This document shows, in pieces, positions 36,136-46,509 of a stretch of 64,000 bases of DNA. The notes beneath the pieces are model-generated. The model worked only from the letters and a program-made list of their open reading frames with translations, did not search any database and was not told where the DNA came from. The position numbers and the translations under genes are program-made. Every line of letters starts with the position of its first letter. Position 1 is the first letter of the stretch. This stretch comes from Planoprotostelium fungivorum (lineage: Eukaryota; Evosea; Variosea; Cavosteliida; Cavosteliaceae): assembly GCA_003024175.1 (NCBI GenBank), contig MDYQ01000107.1, forward strand, positions 1-64,000. The letters are read 5' to 3'.

Positions 36136-39100
36136 TCAGCTCTGCATGTAAGGGTCTTCACGTCGACCGAAGACACGATCGACAGTTTCGACGGAGGCAG
36201 TGGCAACGTCTAATGCGCTCTTGGTGAGGTAGCTGCCAAAATCGATGCTGCGTATGGCCAGTGTCTCCACTTTGTCGAAACCCACTCCGATGGTTCGAAT
36301 GACGGGCGACTGTTGCTTCTCCTTCTTATCTGCGCAGGTTCCTGTGATGATCAGACGAGATGGTGAAGAATGACTCACTCCAAGTGGTTGGAACGAATAG
36401 AGAGAGAAATCCACAGGTTAAAACTTTGCCGATCCTCAGGCTGTATGAGGTGGTCATCCTGGCAATCTGAAATCCATGCTGTTTCGATGAGAATGATGGA
36501 TGCATCACGGTGAATCCTCACTTCTATGCTGTACTCTACGATGTTCAAACCGCCTTTTGCGACGACTGTGGCGACAGAGATACGCTCTGGCCATGGATTT
36601 TCAGCTGAATCTTTCTTCTCTTCGACTGTCTTCTGTAATGCAGAATCCTCTTCCGCTTCATCCTGTTTGATGTCAGAGGAGTGAGAGAGTCGGATCCAAA
36701 CTGACCTGGTCAATCTGTCCATTTCTGTATCTCGGTGGAAATTGAGCATAACTGACCTCCGTCGACGAGGTAACTTGAAGGACTTTGATCGTGGCTACAA
36801 CCATGTTGTGTATGAGGTATCGATGGTTCCGATCTGATCTGAATAATCTCTCGAAATTCCTCCTTCGTTCGGATCCTCGGAGGCGTAAGCGGAGATTTCT
36901 ATCTCCGCCTTCTACAGAGTTGTAGAGTTGCACTGTCAGATATAGACGATGAGAGTACAATGATGCATGTTGCTCTCTTTACACTTTATAATAATCCGAC
37001 GCCCAATTGTGCAGTATCTGGTTGACGTAAGACATCACGTCCTCCGACTCAAAGTCCTTCTGCTCTGTCCTCGTCAAGGCCATATTGAAACACGTGTTCT
37101 GATGTCATCATCAGATGGACGTCGCACGTTCTTTCTCACAATCTTCTCGACTGACTCATTAAACTCTGGACTCGACCGCGAGTGTAGGTTGCTGACGAGA
37201 TCTGGCCAGTCCATGCACTCAGGCCCCAGCAGGTGGATCAACTCGGTGTTCGTGTTGTTCGCCTTGGAATGTCTGTACTCCACCATGTAGATTCCCTTCA
37301 TGTCTTCCATCCAGATGACCCTCCGGCGTAGATTGCTGCCGTTAGGCAGTTGGGTGTAAAAGTATCTCCTCTGCACGTTGCCTGGATGTACCGTCAACGT
37401 CTCACGCCTCGTATCTTCTAAAGAGTCACCGGTACAGACGGTGTTTCGACTGGACTTCCAGATGTGACCATCACTATCACCAGACGGAATAAAACCTATT
37501 TTCCTCAGTTTAAAATGGATTTCGATTTTCTTCGATGTCTCACTGTCTCCTATGTAAGCGTAGCAGAAGACTTTATCAATGTTATCCGTGAACGACTCTG
37601 CGATACATTCAGTGGATGAAGCGAGTGTGACAGAGAGGAACCCACTGGGTAATTTCATCTTCTCTTTCGATGCATAACGTGGATGGTGATAGATGAATCG
37701 GATGCATTCTACCACGAATTCGTCCCACTTTGTTCTGATCCACACGGAAGGTACGACTGAACCGGATGGAGTGAGTGGTTCTGGACCAGATTGGCGATGG
37801 TACACCATGTTGAGTCCCAAAAAAGTTCCCGGTTTGATCTGTCTCGATTCAATAGAATCTCACGTGATGAGATCATCAGATCATGATCAACTCGATGAGA
37901 TGATTATGATGAGATGATGTGGTGATATGTTATTCGCACCTCGCGAAACTCGCAGAAATGAGATTGATTCGCCCAGTGAAGAGCGAAGCGTGCCGTCTTC
38001 GTTGCAGAATCAAGGTGTGAATACAGACGATCATAAACACGGATGGTGTGGAGTGTGGGCTGGTTCAATTCGACTGCCGACATCATGAGACCCCCTCGCG
38101 ATCGCATGTCGACTCACCGGATGTCCTTCCCCTGACTTCGTCTATAGTTCGACCGAAGAGGCGAGCCATCGAAGAGTTGACACTGATATATTTGGCGACG
38201 TTTCTCTCTTCCACCTGTTGAGGTTGAGATGTCAAGTTGAAATGATTCGGATGGAACCTGCAATATGATGCACAAGAGATCCATCCCTAAGACGCGGCCG
38301 ACAATGTCGTCTTCGACTGCATTGGCCAGAGTGCGTATATCATCGGTTGGTGCTGTTAGATCTTCAGAGGATATCTTTCATTGTCGTGACATACAGTGTT
38401 GGAGGAATAATCGAGCTACATCGGTCGTCTTTCCATCAACCTTCTTAGCCGTGACAACGACTCGTGTTCCGTTTTTCGTATCCATCCTTCTATATCTGTG
38501 ATTACATGTCAAATCAACAAGATACGCATCGTGCTCACTTCATTCGAAGAACATGAGAAGTGAGAAGAATCTCTTCTTCTGAAATGTCCTCTCCTCTATA
38601 TACAGATAAAATTGATGTCCAAAGTCGGGCCGATCTGTTGACAATGTTAACATGGCAAATCATGTTCACCCACACCTGGCCTCATCCGTTTGTTTCAATA
38701 ATTGAGACAATAGTGTTTCACCCTCGTGGTTGATGAATTCAATCACAGGATTACCATTTGGAAATGCAATCACCACGGTTGCCTTGTCTTCCATCAATGC
38801 GTTCATAGCTGCCTTCGAAGCCCCAGGCTCCTCTATCCTTTGCCTCTTCATCTTCAGATGCGTGGCCTCCTGAAGAGGGTGAGCTTCCCCGTTGCAAGAA
38901 CCGTCGTTCTGCGGACAGGTTCTACAACAATAAACCTTCGGGCCGATTACAGTCATAGTCGTCCCGACAGACGGACTCGGAACTTCTAATGAATACCTTT
39001 CGAGGAACCTCCATAACCTCCATCCTTTCTCCTCTCCACCGAAGACGAGGGGGTCAAGAGACAAGACACTGTCCTGTCTCTTGTAAAACAGCCCACCGTA

Positions 39101-39136
39101 CTGTGTGTACTTCTCCCATGTGGTAAGTGCAGCCAT
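36136..39136 (-). CDS. PAS-domain protein, large, unknown role
   Basis: A chain of short exons from ATG 39136 (MAALTTWEKYTQYGG) to a stop at 36136. The first exon has a Cys-rich patch (VYCCRTCPQNDGSC). A PAS-like segment follows at about 38230-38120 (YISVNSSMARLFGRT, then DEVRGRT), and a long hydrophilic C-terminal part with no motif I can name (including IWMEDMKGIYMVEYRHSK). It could be a sensor or a PAS-containing transcription regulator, but no histidine kinase or DNA-binding domain is visible. The exon joints near 38400-38280 are uncertain, and it could be two genes; the frames join best as one. Confidence 0.5.
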
Positions 39137-39382
39137 ATAGAAGTGAGACACACCGAGCTATTGGAATGAATCAAGCAGATTTTGTGCATGCCATATGAAT
39201 GATGAGAAAGCCCAGACCAACTACGCATTTTATTCAATAGTCCGAATGCAGCTGCTCAACGATCACAAGCGTAAGATGTCAGCCGTCCAAGTCCACTCTC
39301 TGAGAATAAACAATGTCAGTACAGAAAATTCTTTGGTGTTTGCTGCACAAGGATATCTATTCGTTCGACGGAGTACTCCGCA

Positions 39383-41404
39383 TCAAGCCTTCAGTTGCTG
39401 TAGAACCTCCTCTGCCAAGTCTAAGAACTGCTGTGCGTGCTTCGGTGCGAAGATGAGCATCGGTCTGAATCGAATGCTGCGTGTACCCGAGCCAGTGGCC
39501 TCCACACCTGTTTGCATCAGACCATTGCATTGTAGACGCATGGTTGTAGATAGTCACCCTTCTGACGCAGTATCCTGAGGAACTTGTCCTGCAGCTCTGG
39601 AGTGGGAAGATCGAAGGCCAAGAAGGTTCCAACACCTCTCACGTTGCTGACGAGGTCGGTGTGCTTGCTTCTCAGCTTCTCTAAACCGTTCTTCAGATAT
39701 TCTCCCGTGACTTGAACATTCTCCAACAGATGATTGTCCTTGATCTACAATTCGTCAGACGAAATAAAATGAAATAAAAGGTGGAATACCTCTTTGATGA
39801 TGACGGAAGCCTGCAGGGCACGAATGGGGTCACCCAACCAAGTGTTGAAGTTTCTGTATCCCTCACGAGGTCTGCTCCCGTCACTTGGTGACACTCTCCA
39901 ATATCTCACCTCAAGTCCATGCTGTGGTAGAACCCGGCGGCCTGCATTTTCTTGGAAAAGGTGACGACGTCAGGTGGGGTGTCCAAGTCCCAATGTTCGT
40001 GGGCCCAAAATTTTCCTGTGGCACCCACACCTGTACCCCTCAGCCTTCTCATTCCATTGAAACGATCTACCCGTCTGTACTTCATCTACAATGAGTGCGA
40101 CGTCGTGCTCTTTCGTGATTTTTCTCAATTTTTGGAAGAAGTAGGGCGTGGCGTAGTTGTCGCTGATGACGTCACGACTTTGCCCCGTGATATCGCAAGT
40201 CTCACCCTCCCTCTCCTTGTATGGGCTCCACGATGAGTCCCACGACTTTTCCCTTATTTTTCTCGATCACCTCTTCCACTTCCTTCAGGCATCGATCTTC
40301 TTCCTTCCTGTCATTCTTCAGTCGAAATTCCCGTGAAATTTCACCTGTTCTCAGCTTCGAATTGTTCGAGGGGATACTTCAGGGCGGGAAAACTGGCCTG
40401 TGGCCAATCGAAGGCGGGAATATCGATCTTGTGCAGGGCCTTGCTCCTCGTTGTAGATAGAGATCCGAACAGTCGACCGTGGAAGCCTCCCTGCCCGCGT
40501 CGGCGCGTTTCATTTGAATGAAATCCACCTTGAAGGACATGATGGACAAGTTGGGAGCCCCTGGTGCCTCGTTCTTCATGCAAGACTGTAATTCTTCCTG
40601 AGTGTAAGGTGCATCACCACGGACCTTTCTCATGTGATGCATGAAGACTGCCTTGTAAGCCGTCTCGTTGGCACAGCTACCACACATGGCCGTAAAAACC
40701 TGAGAGTTTGAGTCGTTGTAGATGGAAAGTTCCCGGAAGATTCTCCCACCTGGTTGAGGCCTTTGGGAGCGACAGACATGATGCCGTTCTCGATGACGCC
40801 CGGCCAAGTTGTAGAGGGCTGGACGCCCGTGGCGGGTCGGTTGATCAGGGCGGTCACCCATTCTTCTGATCTCGCCGCCTCGACGAGGGCAGGTGCGTTA
40901 TAACCTGCGAGGTGTGAGAGATGAGATGGAGTATGAGAGGTCCACCGATGGAGTGACTGGCGATACTGCAGAGGATATCGAGCATGACGTTTCCATCGGC
41001 GTCGACGACGTAGTTTCCCTTTGACTTCTTGTAATCGACGAAGAAGTGTTGAGTACGTGTGTCCTGAGATGGAATCAGATGCTGAGGTCTCGTATGAAGA
41101 GAGTGGAAGGAATGAAATTGCACCTGTCTCTTGTCTAATTCTTGTGATAACTTCTTTGACTCTGGGCCGGGTATCGCAGAGACGATTCTGTGAATCCACT
41201 CAGATATCATCCTAATCTCTGGGGTGGAGCTCACTTCGGGGCATCGTATTCACCAGGGAAGGGTCTTGCCGGTGTGGAGGGAGTGGCACGACGATTAATC
41301 GTAGAAGAGAACGCTCTAATGTTCGAGACTGATAAGATGTGAGTGAAGATAATATATCGTCTGAATGGATCACCGCCGCGTCTGAGATGGAGGAGGCTGG
41401 TCAT
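39383..41404 (-). CDS. GABT: 4-aminobutyrate aminotransferase, mitochondrial
   Basis: ATG at 41404; a first exon of about 10 residues, then a basic Ser/Arg/Thr-rich presequence ([17 protein letters not shown]), and the stop at 39383. Class III aminotransferase landmarks appear in order: [66 protein letters not shown] (PLP lysine in FSKK), [11 protein letters not shown] and the final [15 protein letters not shown]. The GABA-T specific Cys-containing and Glu residues are at expected places. It converts GABA and 2-oxoglutarate to succinic semialdehyde and glutamate. One intron (39740-39790) belongs to the T-rich class. Confidence 0.9.
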
Positions 41405-41793
41405 TCTTTTGCTTCCGTTGCGATTGTGTCAAATGGTGAGTTTACAATTCCAAGTCCACGTCCAATATTTGTGAGAAGGAGCAATTGCTCACACTGATGC
41501 CTTGATCTACCATATGACTGGAAAAGGACAGAGGTTGTATGGACAAAACGCTCGTTCTATTCTGTAGGCAACAGGCCCAAGAAAAATTATGACGGTTTGT
41601 CAGCACCCGGACACACAGACATCACGGAATGAGCTCTTCTCATGAACGTGCTATATGTTGATTCCTGTCTCATCTAGACGACTGATGTGATGACCACCGT
41701 GGGAATTTATTACACTTACAACCCGCCGAAGTGGCAAAGAGCCGACCGATCGTCAACATTTAGCCGCATCGTATCAGACGTATATTGACACCG
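41405..41793. other. Intergenic, bidirectional promoter region
   Basis: 389 bp between GABA transaminase and the flavin-reductase-like gene, transcribed divergently. No RNA gene or ORF of note. Confidence 0.5.
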
Positions 41794-42847
41794 ATGAGCA
41801 ACTTCAAGGAGGTAGAAGCCACACGCCCAGATTGGGTTGAACGGTCTGTCACATACACCAAAACCAAGAATCCGAATTGGAAGTTGGGAGATGGACCGAC
41901 AGATGGTGGCGAGTGTCTCTCCCACAAACACATTGCGATCGATCCGTATGAAGATGGACGACCCAGCCAGTTCAACTACAAACTCCTCAGCTCAGCCATC
42001 GTTCCCAGACCTATTGGTATGTCCATCGACATCAGCTGACCTCCTCACAATTCATAGGTTTCATCAGCACACGATCGAAAGACGGTGATTCGACTTCATC
42101 TCGATCATCCAACGAATGAGACAGGTGTATCCTCCAATCTAGCTCCCTTCAGCCACTTCCAGTTGGTCCTTCACGATCCTCCCATCTTTGTCATCGGTTT
42201 CACGGGAGGACAGACAAAAGACACCCTCCACAATCTCATCGAGACGGAAGAGTGCTGCGTCAACATCATCTCCGAACACATGATCGAGGCAGCCAACCTC
42301 GCTTCTGTCGACACTCCATATGGTACGTCACATCGATGATGGTGAGTGATCACTCAGCGTGGTGCAGGTGTGTCTGAATGGACGTTGTCCGGTCTACATC
42401 CTGCCCCGTGCACGACGGTAGCTTGCTCGAGAGTGCAGGAGTCTGTCTTTGCTATGGAGTGTAAGCTGGTGGAGATCAAAGAGTTTCACAGCCGAAAGAG
42501 CAACGAGAAGACGGGAAGCATGGCAGTCATCGAGGGAGTCAAGTTCTGGGTGAGAGAAGATGCCATCAACGAGGAGAAGAACGCCATCGACTTAGAGGTG
42601 AAGACCCATGAGATCTTGATGTGATGCGATGCGATCGTACTGTGATGAATGACGCGTTGTGCTCATCCATCACAAGTATCATGTGAAAATCATCGGTGAT
42701 GATGTCTAACGGTCGAAGGTGTTGAGACCCGTTTCGAGAGTCGGTGGAGTCTTCGGTCGCACGACCGATTTATTTGAGATCCCCCGTCCTCGCTACGAAG
42801 ACATCCGCGGAGAAGCTGAACAAGTGTTGAAAAACGCGAGACAATAG
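41794..42847 (+). CDS. Flavin reductase-like FMN-binding protein
   Basis: ATG at 41794 (MSNFKEVEATRPDWVER). The split-barrel flavin-reductase domain shows SSAIVPRPIGFISTRSKDG, then SNLAPFSHFQLV, DPPIFVIGFTGG, DTLHNLIETEECCVNIISE and the C-terminal KLVEIKEFHS. This order matches the 'flavin reductase like' domain that binds FMN and often reduces it with NAD(P)H, or serves in oxidoreductases. Ends at a TAG 42845-42847 after EQVLKNARQ. Five exons. Target flavin use and partner unknown. Its stop faces the GPX stop 36 bp away. Confidence 0.8.
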
Positions 42848-42883
42848 ATTTCTTCTTTATTCGATACAACGCTGACTTTCTAT

Positions 42884-43906
42884 TTACAGCTTCGACTGTC
42901 CCATGAGGAACTGGATGTCCTTCTCTATCGATTTGGGACTGTCTTTGGGACTGTACCTGCGGACGACCTGTCCCTGAGAATTGACGAGGAATTTTCCAAA
43001 GTTCCACGTGATGTCTGAATCATCACCCGATTGCTCCTGCTGGATTGAGCTTTTGTTTTCTCCATCTACAACGCTCACCTTGAGGTATTTGTAGACGGGA
43101 GACGTTCTGGGGCCGTTGACCTCGATCTTGTCCATGATCTGAAATTCGGCACCGAATTTGCTCTTTACATAATTGGCAATCTCTTCGTTGCTACCGGGCT
43201 CTTGTCCTATTGATATCTCAGTCTTGTCATCAGGAATAAATGTTGGTGATTTCTGATGATCATGATACGTGGTGATGTGATAATGGTGAACGATGGATTC
43301 ACCTCCGAATTGGTTGCAGGGGAAGGCGAGAATAGTGACCTTATCTCCGTACTGCTTGTGTAATTCGACCAACTCCTTGTAATTACTGTTGGTTAAACCA
43401 CACTTGCAAGCGACGTTGACGAAGAGAATCATCTTTCCCTTCAATTGGCTGAGGGGATAAGGTTTACCCGCATTGTCCAATGGAGAGAGACTGTATAATG
43501 CGCTCTCTTCTTCTTCTTTTTCTGAACGTTTGGTTAAGACCGGGAGGAAAAGATGAGAGCTCACCCCCTGAGCTGGCACCGGTTGCGGTTACTGCGACTC
43601 CACTGGCTAGAAGAGCCGAGGTGAAGAAGCTTCTGACTTGTTTCGTGGGCGCGAATTTGAATGTGTTGAGGGAAGTCGTCGAGACACTGTCATCTGCTGA
43701 CGGAATCAGAAAATGCGAATTGTGATAATCCAGATTGGGAGAGGGGGTCGATTTAACTCACTTGTCTTGTTCTTCTGTCTTTGTAACTCCTTTTGTACGA
43801 AGGACTGTGTCGTCGAGGCTTTCTCTGCAGCGTTCGTGACTGAGGGGGTTGGATTGATGTGATTTGTTTTGGATAGAATTTGTCTCGTAGCTCTGTTGAT
43901 GATCAT
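42884..43906 (-). CDS. GPX: Glutathione peroxidase (GPX4-type), mitochondrial leader
   Basis: ATG at 43906. The first about 80 residues are an Asn/Thr/Lys-rich leader with a small hydrophobic stretch (FFTSALLASGVAVTATG), as expected for inner-membrane or matrix targeting. The catalytic fold follows: the NVACKCGLT loop with Cys in the peroxidatic position (no selenocysteine codon), LAFPCNQFGG, EPGSNEEI and WNFGKFLV, giving the Cys-Gln-Trp-Asn tetrad. Such enzymes reduce lipid hydroperoxides and commonly use thioredoxin rather than glutathione when Cys replaces selenocysteine. The stop is at 42884. Confidence 0.85.
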
Positions 43907-44020
43907 TTCGTGTGTCTTCTCTCGGTGTCAGCCTTCTATGTGATGCGTGACCTTGAGCTTTCTCTGCTGTTGTAGATCAACACCAAAAAACCTTCATTTT
44001 TATTTCCATCAACCATCAGC

Positions 44021-44425
44021 ATGGCACATCTGATTGGAAGAACGGCAAGATTATCAAACTGCCAGAGAATCATCTCCAACACAGGTGAGCGATTCAGTCT
44101 CTCAGCCGCTGGACATATTATTCACATCTTTCAGCTGCTGGCACTCGAAGTGCTTCCACTCTCTCCTCGGCGAGGGCTTGCACTGGCGGTGTCTCAGTGG
44201 CCTTTCATGGAGGTAACGGTGGCTCAACAACAACAGGGGGTGTGTACATTTTCTGATGGAATGTGATCACTGATCGCATCATGTAAAGACGCTTCGGGTC
44301 AGCGCCCTTTCGACGCACCGACACCGAGAATGGTTCGTTCAGTCGTCACGGATGTAACCGCTCGTGTGGCTGGAATGACCATCACGGGGTACCTACTGAG
44401 CCTCTTCAGTGATCCAGGTACGTAA
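44021..44425 (+). CDS. Small mitochondrial-type protein, unknown
   Basis: ATG at 44021, three exons, about 100 residues. The N-terminus (MAHLIGRTARLSNCQRI) is basic, acid-free and rich in Ser, as for a mitochondrial presequence, then Gly/Thr-rich, ending in a hydrophobic stretch (RVAGMTITGYLLSLF). The stop TAA at 44423-44425 comes after DPGT, but a GTACGT donor lies at the same place, so the gene may splice onward. Function unknown. Its 3' end overlaps the frame at 44393-44753 on the other strand. Confidence 0.4.
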
Positions 44426-44753
44426 GTAAGGTCTCCAGCCCTTGTTTCGACATCCTTCTGAGGACGATGTAGATGACGGAGGATAATGAGCCTCTTCTCG
44501 ATTGTCTGGACAGGGGATCACGCTTTGATCGTCCCTCAATTTGCAACTATATAAAATGATCTCGTCGAATGGATTATGTAGTCTCATCTCGTAGTGATGC
44601 ACCTGGTCCTCTATCGATCCTATCTCGTCTGAATGATGATGGGTCTCTCGACCAAACTTTGTGTTTTTGACCTTCGTCAGATCAGGCAGTATCGATGGTC
44701 GATTGCGTTCATCTTCCTCAATCAAAGCCAATTGTCTGTCTCACTCTCGACAT
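44393..44753 (-). CDS. Putative small protein, antisense to the 44021 gene
   Basis: A possible two-exon gene: ATG 44753 (MSR), a 28-nt intron, then an open exon to 44393. The sequence (NRPSILPDLTKVKN, SIEDQVHHYEMRL, IPCPDNREEAHYP) is hydrophilic and looks protein-like. No family recognised. The 28-nt intron would be extremely short, so the start is doubtful. Overlap with the 3' end of the 44021 gene is about 30 bp. Confidence 0.3.
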
Positions 44754-44887
44754 TAGGCTTTCAGAAGATGAGTGGCCCGTTTTTTTTTGCGATAAACTTC
44801 CGTTTACGTAAGATATCACGGTAACTAACGAGTATTCAGATCTTGCGAAGTCAGCGTTGGCTATTATTTTCAGAAGCATCAAACATC

Positions 44888-45912
44888 ATGAAGTTTCTTG
44901 TCACAGGAGGAGCAGGATTTATTGGCAGCAACCTCGTCACAAAGCTGCTGTCTGACCCTAACAATGAGGTCATCTGTATCGACAACATGTATTGTGGACT
45001 GGACAGCAACGTTGCTCCTCATCTGGACAACCCCAGATTCAAGTTCATCAAGCACGATATCACTGAGCCACTGAAGGAGGAGATCAAGGTAGATCGTATC
45101 TACCATCTCGCCGCCCCTGCCTCCCCTCCCTTCTACCAGAGAAATGCAATTCACACAGCGAAGACCATGTTCCTTGGAACTCTTCACATGCTCGAATTGG
45201 CAACCAAGACTGGCGCTCGTTTCCTCTTGACGTCCACATCTGAGGTATATGGTGACCCAGAGGTCCACCCTCAGAAGGAGTCTTACTGGGGAAATGTGAG
45301 GTGAAAAAATGAAGGAACATATGCTGACTCACCACAGGTCAACTGCAATGGAATTCGTTCATGCTACGACGAAGGAAAGCGTATCGCAGAGACACTCACC
45401 TTTGACTTCCACAGACAACACAAGACGGACGTTCGAATCGTCAGAATCTTCAACGTGATTGTCCATTGCCAACTGCATCATCTAATCATCGACAGACATA
45501 CGGCCCTGGCATGAGAGAAGATGACGGACGTGTCGTCCCCAACTTCATTCGCCAAGCATTAGAGGGAAAGCCTCTGACCGTCTACGGAGAGGGAAACCAA
45601 ACTCGCAGCTTCTGCTTCGTCCAAGATACCCTCGCCGGTATCATGTCCCTGATGGAACAGACCGAAACACTCGGCCCCGTCAACGTTGGTAACCCCATCG
45701 AGAACACCATGCTCGAGCTGGCAGAGACCATCTTGAAGGTGACCGGAGGCAAGTCCTCGCTCAACTTCCAGCCCCTGCCCTCAGACGATCCAAGAAAGAG
45801 AAAGCCCGATATCACTCTGGCCAAGCAGTACCTCAACTGGGAGCCCAAGGTACTTCTCGAGGATGGACTCAAGGTCACTGTGGAGTACTTCAAGAAGAGA
45901 CTCAACTTGTAA
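44888..45912 (+). CDS. UXS1: UDP-glucuronate decarboxylase (UDP-xylose synthase)
   Basis: Three exons: 44888-45295, 45338-45454, 45496-45912, giving 313 residues. An extended-SDR fold: NAD-binding [38 protein letters not shown] and the catalytic YDEGKR (Tyr-x3-Lys). Also NTYGPGM, GDGNQTRSF-like FV(Q)D and DDPRKRKPD. Each matches UXS1. It turns UDP-glucuronate to UDP-xylose, used for xylosylated glycans. No N-terminal membrane anchor is seen, so it should be cytosolic. The alternative earlier start at 44843 adds 15 residues without benefit. Confidence 0.93.
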
Positions 45913-46152
45913 TCATTGGAATGAAGATGATGCGTTCGAGCAGGTGTTATTTGGGTCGTCTGAATCACATGGATTTGTGATAGAGTGCAATGACAATGTG
46001 TTCTGCTTCATCATGAACGTTCTCGTTGTGAGTTTGATTGATTATCGTCTGTCAGGTGAAGGCCTCTCCAAAGAACATCGAAATTTCGACCGCTTTCACC
46101 ATCCTTCGGGAGGGATCATCACATCATAACATCATCGACAAACAAGAACACA

Positions 46153-46368
46153 ATGCATTCCATCGGTAACACCATCACCCAGTACCACGACAAGAAAGAG
46201 ACAGAGTTCGAAGCCAATCAGACCAAGGATCCAGAGTCACAGTATGAAGATAACAAGGCGTACCTCGAAGCACCCAACCTCGCCGCATTAGGCGACAAGA
46301 ATCCTCTCAAGTTCAGCCGAACGGAGCCAGGAAAGACTCAGGACATCTCACATCCACACAATGTATAA
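46153..46368 (+). CDS. Small hydrophilic protein, unknown
   Basis: Single-exon 71-residue frame with ATG in an A/C-rich context (CAAGAACACAATG). Sequence is charged and disordered-looking (KKETEFEANQTKD, ENKAYLEA type). Its upstream region and clean TAA at 46366-46368 suit a real gene. No family known. Lies between UXS1 and the 3' end of the myosin fusion gene. Confidence 0.4.
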   Translation: MHSIGNTITQYHDKKETEFEANQTKDPESQYEDNKAYLEAPNLAALGDKNPLKFSRTEPGKTQDISHPHNV

Positions 46369-46509
46369 CACGATAAATATCACGAGCCTGCTGTTCGTCT
46401 CCATTCACAGATCGTCTTTCATCGTGTCGACCTCTTAACGTAGGCACGTGCATCCATCGACGACGCCATCACCTTCGTCGCATGGATCTTCTATTTCACA
46501 TCTCTTCTT

